A stretch of DNA of 12,753 nt, taken from contig JANQOH010000487.1 in assembly GCA_028289725.1 (NCBI GenBank), positions 1-12,753 of the forward strand, in the 5' to 3' direction. The DNA is from Alphaproteobacteria bacterium. GTDB taxonomy: Bacteria; Pseudomonadota; Alphaproteobacteria; UBA7887. The notes under the pieces were generated by a model. That model saw only the letters and a list, made by a program, of their open reading frames with translations. It did no database searches and was not told the DNA's origin. The translations under genes and the position numbers were made by a program. Below, in pieces: positions 7,175-12,753 of this stretch. Each line of letters begins with the position of its first letter. The first letter of the stretch is position 1.

Positions 7175-7811
7175 GATCAGTTGGCCTAAAGTCGTCAAAT
7201 TTGTCGCGTATTTCGGCCCATTCCCGCGCCAGAAGCCCATAGTAGATGGAGTCCGTGAGCCGGCCGTCGGCCCCCACCCGAACATGCTCGCGGAACACAC
7301 CCTCTTTGCGAAATCCCAAACGTTTCAGATTGAACTGAGACATGACGTTCTCACGAGCCGCCCCGCCATAGAAGCGCCGGGCGCCCAAAACATCGAAGGC
7401 GAAATCGAACAACGCGACTTGCGCCTGTAACGAAACGCCGGTGCCCCAGAATTTCCGATCGCCGACCAAATAGCCCCACGTTGCGACACCATGAAGCGGA
7501 TCGACGGCAACACTCGCCGTGCCAATGTCAGCGCCCGTCTCCCGATCAACGATCATGTAGAAAAATCGATGCGGGTTCGCGATGACACCTTCCGCGTAGG
7601 CCTTGAGCGCCGGCATGGAGCGATCGGTCCGCGCGACATCAAGGTATTGCACGCTTTCTTCGTCAAGCAACCAAGCCTGGTATGTCTCCGTGACATCCGA
7701 CAGCGTAAAGGGTCGCAGATCCACGTCTCGCGCGGATAGTGTTCGCGCTTTCAAGACATCACGCGGCGCGGCGCTCACGGCGACATCACTTCGATCCGTT
7801 GCAATACTCAT
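7167..7811 (-). CDS. GNAT-family N-acyltransferase, PseH candidate
   Basis: A 214-residue RimJ/RimL-like GNAT protein. After a poorly ordered leader of about 30 residues, VDLRPFTLSDV begins the fold. The acyl-CoA-binding segment is GDRKFWGTGVSLQAQ, with WGTG in the pyrophosphate-loop position. The C-terminal LKRLGFRKEGVFREHV motif is typical of the family. In the pseudaminic acid pathway PseH, a GNAT enzyme, acetylates the 4-amino group of the trideoxy-altrose sugar nucleotide using acetyl-CoA, and this gene lies among pseB, pseG and pseI, so PseH is the best guess. Because a dedicated ACP is encoded nearby, it might instead move a non-acetyl group. It starts 36 bases after the radical SAM stop with no obvious Shine-Dalgarno sequence, and its TGA overlaps the next ATG. 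Confidence 0.85.
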   Translation of the reverse strand: MSIATDRSDVAVSAAPRDVLKARTLSARDVDLRPFTLSDVTETYQAWLLDEESVQYLDVARTDRSMPALKAYAEGVIANPHRFFYMIVDRETGADIGTASVAVDPLHGVATWGYLVGDRKFWGTGVSLQAQVALFDFAFDVLGARRFYGGAARENVMSQFNLKRLGFRKEGVFREHVRVGADGRLTDSIYYGLLAREWAEIRDKFDDFRPTDHG

Positions 7812-7847
7812 TGTGTGATAGCGAGTCGAATTGCGTCTAAAGCGCGT

Positions 7848-9410
7848 TTACGCCACCCGCGAAGTGGTCGTCGCCGTGGCGACACCAAATTCAGTCATTT
7901 GCTCGCGGGTCATGGTGTTGATCATGACGCGATAGTCGCGAATTTCTTCAAGCGTCAAGCCTTTGCTGCGGAGATAAGCGATCTCCCACAGCGTGTAGTC
8001 CGGATTAATGAACACCGGGCCGTCAATCTCCAGAAAGAGCTGATTGATATGCTCGATCGCTTCTCGCCAGTTCATCGTGTTGTGTGTCCACAACAGACCG
8101 TTGCCTTTTAGGCCATACTCAGCGGCACGATGGTGAATGGGCGTGTGATGCAAGTAGTAAAATGGCTGAATGAAATAGTAGTCGAGCCCGGATGTCTCGA
8201 TGAACTTGCGTGTCGCGGCGACGGTTTCGGTCGTTTCGCCAGGGAACCCGACAATAAACGATCCAACGGTCACAATGCCTTGCGCGCGCAACCACTTAAC
8301 GCCCTTCTCATAGAAACGGATGATCGCCCCCTTCTTCATCCGCTTGAGCATTTCGTCGGACCCGGATTCGACACCCAGAAAGACCCCGCCGCAGCCGCTT
8401 TCCGCCATCTTCGCGACCAGCTCTTCATCGATATATTGGCACCGGAGAAACGAGTACCAAGTCAGCCCCAACCGTTCTTCAATCATGCGATCGATCAGCG
8501 CCTCAAACCGCGGCTTCGGCACATTAAATGTGTCGTCGACAAAAATAATTGTCTCGACACCTTTTTCTTTCGCCTTTCGCAACGTTTCGATGACGTTCTC
8601 GACATCCATCAGCGCGAGATCGCCCGCGATCGTCGGGTACGAACAGAACGCGCATTTGAACGCGCAACTTCGCGCCGTCCGGATATGGGCGACCGAACCG
8701 CCGGGCACATGATCAAATTCGATGAGCGTCTCGTTGATGTTGTTGGCTTCAGGGCTCCGGACATTGTGAACGACCTCACCGCCTTCGCTGCGCCAAACCA
8801 AATTCTCAACCGCGCTAAGTTGGCCGGGATAGTTTTGGCATAACGCGAGAAAGGCGTGCTCGCCCTGCGTATCGTTAATGAACCCATCGAAACCACTGGA
8901 CTGCAAATACTGGCTTTGCTGCGCCTCCGAAATATGCATCAAGGTCGTAAACACGTGATGACCACCGGCAACCAGCCATGCCTCCGGAAAAGCCTCACGA
9001 AGCTGTTCGCCAATATCCGTCAGATGACGCTTGCTCAGAACAAAAGTCGTCGAGAGTGCGATGATATCTGGCGAAAAGGCACGCAACCGTTCCACCACCG
9101 CATCATGGCTGGTGGAGTCGACATACGTGACCAACTCCACATCAAACCCATGACGCCTGAGGTGCGATGCCAAAAGCAAACCGCCGCACGGGAACATTTC
9201 CCAGACCGTCAGCGCGTCCGGTCCGGTGAGGCCCTTAAGATGCGACAGATAAGCGAGGTGATCAGAGAATGCGCCTTGCGGCGTCACCACGCGGGTGAAA
9301 TTTTGGCCTTCAATAAGCCGCCGCGCCGCGGTTGCGTCGGCGGGCATCGGCACCTCGTTTGGCGCCGGCGTCACATGGCCAATGATGGCGACTTTCGGTT
9401 GTCCGCTCAC
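7848..9410 (-). CDS. B12-binding-type radical SAM enzyme (PhpK-like methyltransferase candidate)
   Basis: The N-terminal region, beginning with KVAIIGHV and containing FSPDIIALSTTF and WLVAGGHHV, resembles a cobalamin-binding Rossmann domain. It lacks the DxHxxG lower-ligand motif, as several class B radical SAM methylases do. The central radical SAM barrel has CAFKCAFC (residues 249-256 counted from GTG 9410), whose three cysteines bind the 4Fe-4S cluster, then FVDDTF and GVESGSD. Size and layout (about 520-540 residues) resemble the PhpK P-methyltransferase family, but nothing here shows that phosphorus is the target. Methylation of an unactivated carbon of the sugar or acyl group is equally plausible. 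I prefer GTG 9410, which follows GGAGG by 4 bases. TTG 9476 and GTG 9458 are in-frame alternatives. The leading 70-90 bases and trailing 36 bases make these the loosest joins in the operon. Confidence 0.85.
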   Translation of the reverse strand: MSGQPKVAIIGHVTPAPNEVPMPADATAARRLIEGQNFTRVVTPQGAFSDHLAYLSHLKGLTGPDALTVWEMFPCGGLLLASHLRRHGFDVELVTYVDSTSHDAVVERLRAFSPDIIALSTTFVLSKRHLTDIGEQLREAFPEAWLVAGGHHVFTTLMHISEAQQSQYLQSSGFDGFINDTQGEHAFLALCQNYPGQLSAVENLVWRSEGGEVVHNVRSPEANNINETLIEFDHVPGGSVAHIRTARSCAFKCAFCSYPTIAGDLALMDVENVIETLRKAKEKGVETIIFVDDTFNVPKPRFEALIDRMIEERLGLTWYSFLRCQYIDEELVAKMAESGCGGVFLGVESGSDEMLKRMKKGAIIRFYEKGVKWLRAQGIVTVGSFIVGFPGETTETVAATRKFIETSGLDYYFIQPFYYLHHTPIHHRAAEYGLKGNGLLWTHNTMNWREAIEHINQLFLEIDGPVFINPDYTLWEIAYLRSKGLTLEEIRDYRVMINTMTREQMTEFGVATATTTSRVA

Positions 9411-9496
9411 CACCCCTCCGTGATCGGATCTTGCGCTCGCATATCCCTTACTAGACACAAGCTCGCGCTGCCGCAACCGAAGCCGTGATTTCTCAT
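9407..9496 (-). CDS. Possible 29-residue small ORF before the radical SAM gene
   Basis: An ATG at 9496 lies 4 bases after the pseG stop. It opens a 29-codon frame whose TGA (9409-9407) overlaps the proposed GTG start of the radical SAM gene as GTGA, copying the ATGA/TTGA junctions elsewhere in the operon. The peptide contains two cysteines (GFGCGSASLC, residues 5-14) and ends in Trp. I see no Shine-Dalgarno sequence, no signal and no family. It may be a translational-coupling leader, a remnant of an older gene, or chance. If the radical SAM gene really starts at TTG 9476, most of this frame is only overlap. Confidence 0.2.
   Translation of the reverse strand: MRNHGFGCGSASLCLVRDMRAQDPITEGW
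9415..9419 (-). promoter_or_regulatory. Shine-Dalgarno-like GGAGG for the radical SAM gene
   Basis: On the minus strand GGAGG is read at 9419-9415, four bases before GTG 9410 and one base before GTG 9413. It is the clearest ribosome binding sequence noticed in the window. It decides in favour of the downstream GTG start over TTG 9476, which has nothing comparable upstream. The spacing is on the short side. Confidence 0.45.
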
Positions 9497-9500
9497 ATGG

Positions 9501-10523
9501 TTAGGCGCTCGCGGCCTGTCGTCGCGCCGCGCCGATGCGCAAGATTGCGTCCGCGACGCGCTCGGCCCCCTGTCCATCAATAAGGGCGCGGGCCCGGTCG
9601 GACATGCGCTGTCGCGCCGCGCGGTCCGCACACAAAGACTGAACGATTTCCGCCAGCGCATGAGCCGGCAATTCGGATGCGTCGCCCGCGGCGCATGTCG
9701 CGCCCGCGCCCGCCGCGCCTTCGATCAACATTCGTTGATTGTCGGCGATCACCAAACTGACTGATGGAACACCGGCGGCCATGCGTTCGTACAGGCTCAC
9801 GCCGCCCGCGCCAATCACCAGGTCGGTCTCTGCCAATAGCGGCGCCATATCTTGAACTTCGGTCAAAATCGTCGCTTTCGCGCCGTGCCTCTCCCGAATT
9901 GCGTCCGACTGCGCATGCGTTGCTGCCACCGCTGTGATCCGCAGCGCCATACCCTGGTCCGCCAGGAGCGACACTGCTTCCAGCGCCAATCCCGTCGCGT
10001 TCTCGGGATCAACCCGACCGAATGTGATCAGCACGTTGCGAACATTGTCGGGCTCTGGTCCGCGATGAAGCGCGGCAAATCGCGGCGCGACGGGCGCATA
10101 TCGCGCGCCCAATAAAGCCGGAATCGCGCCCATCGTCTCGCCCGCCAAATGGAAAGCCGAATTGACCGCGAGCGCCGCTTGCGCCGGCGGGTGCCCAAAA
10201 TCATCCATCACGACCAGCGGTGCCAAGGCAGCGTAGCGGTCAATTTCCGAGGCGGAGAACGCATATCCATCGAGCACACATGCCTGCCACGAAGCCGTCA
10301 TATCGAAAGGATCCCGGCGCATTGCGGGAATGCCGGCGGTCTTGCAAAGCGCTTCCGCCGCCGTCGCGTCGGCATCGAGCACCATGAGAACCGGGACCCG
10401 GCGCGCCAGGGCGTCCGCGATCGCCAAACAGCGGCTGACATGGCCGCCGCCGACCGTTGGGCTTGACGCAACGCGGAAAAGAACACCGCCGTCTGCCGAT
10501 GTCGCACTAACGTGCGTCACCAT
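9501..10523 (-). CDS. pseG: UDP-2,4-diacetamido-2,4,6-trideoxy-altropyranose hydrolase (PseG type)
   Basis: A 340-residue GT-B-fold protein. PseG removes UDP from the 2,4-diacylamido-trideoxy-altrose nucleotide, giving the free sugar used by PseI. The N-terminal loop reads VGGGHVSRCLAIAD (residues 24-37), with His28 at the catalytic position of the GxGHxxR motif. The second domain has IGAGGVSLYERMAAGVPS followed by ADNQ, matching the nucleotide-binding part of PseG/MurG-like enzymes. ATG 10523 overlaps the pseB stop by 17 bases and leaves a short leader before the first strand (VLFRVAS). In-frame ATGs at 10535 and 10547 are possible, and the open frame continues to 10592 inside pseB. It ends 90 bases before the preferred radical SAM start. 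PseG, not the LegG-type epimerase, points to pseudaminic rather than legionaminic acid. Confidence 0.9.
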   Translation of the reverse strand: MVTHVSATSADGGVLFRVASSPTVGGGHVSRCLAIADALARRVPVLMVLDADATAAEALCKTAGIPAMRRDPFDMTASWQACVLDGYAFSASEIDRYAALAPLVVMDDFGHPPAQAALAVNSAFHLAGETMGAIPALLGARYAPVAPRFAALHRGPEPDNVRNVLITFGRVDPENATGLALEAVSLLADQGMALRITAVAATHAQSDAIRERHGAKATILTEVQDMAPLLAETDLVIGAGGVSLYERMAAGVPSVSLVIADNQRMLIEGAAGAGATCAAGDASELPAHALAEIVQSLCADRAARQRMSDRARALIDGQGAERVADAILRIGAARRQAASA

Positions 10524-11553
10524 CCCCAATTTCATCCAACATGCCATGGAGCTCTTCCGGCGCCAGCCATTCGCTGTTGGTGTCGCTGCCATATTGGAAA
10601 TCTTCGGTCACCTTTGCCGCGCCGTTCTCCCACGCACTGTCCGCCTGCCATTTCATGAAGGCCGGCGTGATGACGTATCGGTCGTCCAACTCGATGGTCG
10701 TGCGCGCATCGTCGGTCGGGATCATGACCTCGTGCAGTTTTTCGCCGGGGCGAATGCCGATGATCTCGTGGCTAAGCGAGGGTGCCATGGCAGTCGCGAG
10801 GTCGGTCATTTTCATGCTTGGGATCTTCGGCACGAAAATCTCACCGCCCTCCATCAGCGCAAAGGAAGACAGGACGAAATTGACGCCTTGCCGCAGCGTG
10901 ATCCAAAACCGGGTCATGCGCGGATCGGTGATGGGCAATTGATTGGCGCCATCGGCAATCAACTTTTGAAACAGCGGCACGACACTGCCGCGAGAGCCCA
11001 CGACATTGCCATAGCGCACCACCGAAAACCGTGTGCCGTCCGCGCCGCTTAGGTGGTTGCCGGCGACAAAAATTTTGTCGGCCGCCAGCTTGCTTGCGCC
11101 GTACAAATTGACCGGATTCGCGGCCTTGTCAGTGGAAAGGCCAATCACCTTTCGAACACCTGTGCGGATCGCGGCCTGAACCACATTCTCCGCGCCCATC
11201 ACATTGGTGTTAATGCATTCGAACGGATTGTATTCCGCCGCGGGAACGTGTTTCAGCGCCGCCGCGTGCACCACATGATCGATGCCGCGCATGGCCATTT
11301 CCAGCCGATCGCGATCGCGCACGTCGCCGATGAAAAAGCGCAATATGTCTCGCGACTCCGGCGGCAGATTCATCTGCATCTCATATTGCTTGAGCTCGTC
11401 GCGTGAAAACACGACCAGGCGCTTCGGCCGAAACCGCTCAAGCGCGTAGCGAATGAAGGCGCGGCCGAACGATCCCGTGCCGCCGGTAATCAGAATATTG
11501 GCGCCATCGAGATCAGGCGACGGTTTGAGAAATCTTTCGGACATATTGGACAT
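10507..11553 (-). CDS. pseB: UDP-N-acetylglucosamine 4,6-dehydratase (inverting), PseB
   Basis: A 348-residue extended SDR of the FlaA1/PseB type, which converts UDP-GlcNAc to the 4-keto-6-deoxy L-arabino intermediate, the first step of pseudaminic acid synthesis. The NADP site is TGGTGSFG (residues 23-30). The family signature FSRDELKQYEMQ is at 49-60. The catalytic block STDKAANPVNLYGASK places Asp142, Lys143, Tyr151 and Lys155 with the same mutual spacing as in known PseB. Later landmarks are PKIPSMKMTDLA and GIRPGEKLHEVM. It is soluble and single-domain, unlike the membrane-bound WbpM/PglF dehydratases. The start lies two bases after the ABC transporter stop (TAG, CA, ATG); Met4 at 11544 is an alternative. 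It overlaps pseG by 17 bases. Confidence 0.95.
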   Translation of the reverse strand: MSNMSERFLKPSPDLDGANILITGGTGSFGRAFIRYALERFRPKRLVVFSRDELKQYEMQMNLPPESRDILRFFIGDVRDRDRLEMAMRGIDHVVHAAALKHVPAAEYNPFECINTNVMGAENVVQAAIRTGVRKVIGLSTDKAANPVNLYGASKLAADKIFVAGNHLSGADGTRFSVVRYGNVVGSRGSVVPLFQKLIADGANQLPITDPRMTRFWITLRQGVNFVLSSFALMEGGEIFVPKIPSMKMTDLATAMAPSLSHEIIGIRPGEKLHEVMIPTDDARTTIELDDRYVITPAFMKWQADSAWENGAAKVTEDFQYGSDTNSEWLAPEELHGMLDEIGDGDAR

Positions 11554-11555
11554 TG

Positions 11556-12753
11556 CTAAATCGCCGCCGTGGCCGCCTGTTCGGGAACGGGAGTTTCGAC
11601 TGTTTGCTGGGCGGAAAAGGCGTCCGCGTACCAGCCGCCGGCGCGCATCAGCTCCACATGGCTGCCTTGCGCGAGCAAGCGGCCTCCATCAAGAACCAGA
11701 ATTTGATCGGCCATGGCGACGGTCGCCAACCGATGGGCGATGACAATCATCGTGGTATCTGTCTGTTCGCGGATCCGCATCATGGCGTCACGCAAACGCG
11801 CTTCCGATTCGGCATCGAGATTGCTGGTTGGCTCGTCGAGAATCAGCAAGGGTGCTTTCTGCACCAATGCGCGCGCGAGGTCCAATCGCTGTCTTTGACC
11901 GCCCGATAAGTTGCTTCCCGCATCACCGATGAGACTGTCATACGTATTCGGTAGGGCTGCAACGAACTCATCGACACCGGCCAATTCCGCAGCGCGCTCG
12001 ATGTCCTTCATAGTCGCATCCGATTTGCCGTAACGGATATGATCGGCGACCGAGACGTTAAAAAGCTGCGGCGTTTGCGGCGCAAAGGCGATGCCGGCCC
12101 TTAGACTCGCTAAATCGAACTGCTCTATTCGCGTTTCGTCGAACAGAATGTCGCCCGACTGCGGATGACGCAGACGTGGAATCATGTCGATCAATGTTGA
12201 TTTACCAGCCCCGGACGGGCCAACCAAAGCGGTCATGCGTCCCGCCGGTATTTTGGCCGAGAAATTGCGCACCGCCGGAATGTCGGTCTTGCCCTCATAG
12301 GCAAAACTCACTGCTTCAAACCGGATACCGGTTTTTAGCCCGTCGAACTTCTCACTGCCCCCGACGGGCTCGCGTTCGCGTTCCATCTCGGTAAGCCGCT
12401 TGGTGACCGCGTCGAATGCAAATCGGGAGGCTCGAACCGATTGACGGGTGTTCGCGAGCTCTTTCACCACCGGGAGCAGCCGCATGACGAGGACGAGAAA
12501 CAACCCGATTTGTTCGATGCTCGTGCCCAGCGACGTCACGCTGACATAGATAAATATGAAACTCGCGCCAATCACGATCGGCTCCAAGACCACCGTGACC
12601 CGTGCCAACAGGCGCATGATTTGCACCAAGCTTTTGCGTTGGCGCTCGGTCAATCGCCGCATCTCGGTCGACTCGACCGACTCCATCCCCGCGAGCCTCA
12701 CTAGGCGCGCCGTTTTGAGGCGTTCGACGAGGAAGCCACTAGCCGCCTGGTTC
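11556..12753 (-). CDS. ABC exporter, fused permease-ATPase, 5' end outside the window
   Basis: The open frame continues without a stop to the right edge, so the N-terminal transmembrane part is missing. About 398 codons remain. A hydrophobic region, VVLEPIVIGASFIFIYVSV then IGLFLVLVMRLLP, represents the last membrane helices. A complete nucleotide-binding domain follows: Walker A GPSGAGKST (about 12221-12195), Q-loop FAPQTPQLF, signature LSGGQRQR, Walker B LLILDEPTSNLD and H-loop IAHRL. This is the MsbA/PglK-like half-transporter layout, acting in the inner membrane as a dimer. Being two bases upstream of pseB, it most likely flips a lipid-linked nonulosonate-containing glycan or exports a related lipid. 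A general multidrug/lipid exporter cannot be excluded. An internal GTG at 12701 is probably not the true start. Confidence 0.92.
   Translation of the reverse strand, partial: NQAASGFLVERLKTARLVRLAGMESVESTEMRRLTERQRKSLVQIMRLLARVTVVLEPIVIGASFIFIYVSVTSLGTSIEQIGLFLVLVMRLLPVVKELANTRQSVRASRFAFDAVTKRLTEMEREREPVGGSEKFDGLKTGIRFEAVSFAYEGKTDIPAVRNFSAKIPAGRMTALVGPSGAGKSTLIDMIPRLRHPQSGDILFDETRIEQFDLASLRAGIAFAPQTPQLFNVSVADHIRYGKSDATMKDIERAAELAGVDEFVAALPNTYDSLIGDAGSNLSGGQRQRLDLARALVQKAPLLILDEPTSNLDAESEARLRDAMMRIREQTDTTMIVIAHRLATVAMADQILVLDGGRLLAQGSHVELMRAGGWYADAFSAQQTVETPVPEQAATAAI

Larger units (their letters stand above)
1..12753 (-). other. Single co-directional nonulosonate biosynthesis operon
   Basis: All twelve well-supported genes read on the minus strand. 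Junctions in order of transcription are: ABC/pseB 2-base gap; pseB/pseG 17-base overlap; pseG/radical SAM about 90 bases, possibly filled by a small ORF; radical SAM/GNAT 36 bases; GNAT/MaoC-SDR 8-base overlap; MaoC-SDR/FkbH, FkbH/ACP and ACP/GT-like 4-base overlaps each; GT-like/pseI 4-base gap; pseI/methyltransferase 4-base overlap; methyltransferase/cytidylyltransferase 1-base gap. No promoter-like or hairpin terminator sequence stands out between genes. The operon extends beyond both ends of the window. Confidence 0.85.

Noticed and set aside
7175..7300. 42-residue N-terminal extension of the MaoC-SDR frame
   Set aside because: It overlaps conserved GNAT coding sequence and lies before the hotdog domain. 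ATG 7174 gives a natural 8-base overlap.
7812..7847. Possible terminator or promoter between the radical SAM and GNAT genes
   Set aside because: The 36 bases show no stable inverted repeat followed by T residues and no convincing -10/-35 pair.
8130..8843. Plus-strand 237-codon open frame opposite the radical SAM gene
   Set aside because: It is antisense to the CAFKCAFC-containing coding region, with no motif of its own.
7848..9410. Firm assignment of the radical SAM protein as a P-methyltransferase making a phosphinate natural product
   Set aside because: No phosphonate genes such as PEP mutase are present, and the neighbours are all sugar genes. The family resemblance alone does not set the substrate.
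10330..11052. Plus-strand 240-codon open frame across pseG and pseB
   Set aside because: It spans two convincing minus-strand genes and encodes no recognisable domain.
11300..11325. Clustered CGATCG-type palindromes that might suggest a repeat or methylation hot spot
   Set aside because: They fall inside conserved pseB coding sequence and are explained by GC-rich codons for Arg, Asp and Ile. No regular spacing was seen.

Overview
The window is one unbroken stretch of a surface-glycan operon. Twelve protein genes all lie on the minus strand, so transcription runs from high to low coordinates. The base composition is GC-rich with C/G-ending codons, and the gene content (pseudaminic-acid genes plus carrier-protein genes) fits a proteobacterium, most likely an alphaproteobacterium. 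That taxonomic placement is inference; there is no rRNA or marker gene to test it. Both ends are cut inside genes: an ABC exporter at the right edge and a cytidylyltransferase at the left edge. No promoter, terminator, tRNA, rRNA, insertion sequence, CRISPR array or long repeat was seen. The longest stretch not assigned to a confident gene is about 90 bases (9411-9500).

In order of transcription the genes are: the C-terminal part of an MsbA/PglK-type ABC exporter (12753-11556); PseB, UDP-GlcNAc 5-inverting 4,6-dehydratase (11553-10507); PseG, UDP-sugar hydrolase (10523-9501); a possible 29-codon small ORF (9496-9407); a B12-binding-type radical SAM enzyme resembling the PhpK methyltransferase family (about 9410-7848); a GNAT acetyltransferase in the position of PseH (7811-7167); a MaoC hydratase/SDR reductase fusion (7174-5993); a three-domain FkbH-like HAD-IIIC protein (5996-4140); an acyl carrier protein (4143-3901); a large GT-B-like probable transferase (3904-2057); PseI, the nonulosonate synthase (2052-997); a class I SAM methyltransferase (1000-203); and the start of an SpsF-type cytidylyltransferase (201-1).

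PseB, PseG, PseI, a PseH candidate and a nucleotidyltransferase give most of the route from UDP-GlcNAc to a CMP-activated pseudaminic-acid-like nonulosonate. Only the PLP aminotransferase (PseC) is absent from the window. Between these core genes sits a carrier-protein module (MaoC-SDR, FkbH, ACP) and two methylating enzymes (radical SAM and class I). The simplest reading is that the organism makes a pseudaminic acid carrying an unusual acyl group built on a dedicated ACP, for example a 3-hydroxyacyl or glyceryl-type group, possibly also C- and O/N-methylated. The 615-residue protein is a candidate to transfer it, and the ABC protein a candidate to export the glycan. Most gene junctions are stop/start overlaps of 4-17 bases (ATGA, TTGA, perhaps GTGA) or gaps of 1-4 bases, which argues for one translationally coupled unit. 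The loosest joins flank the radical SAM gene, suggesting it was added later.
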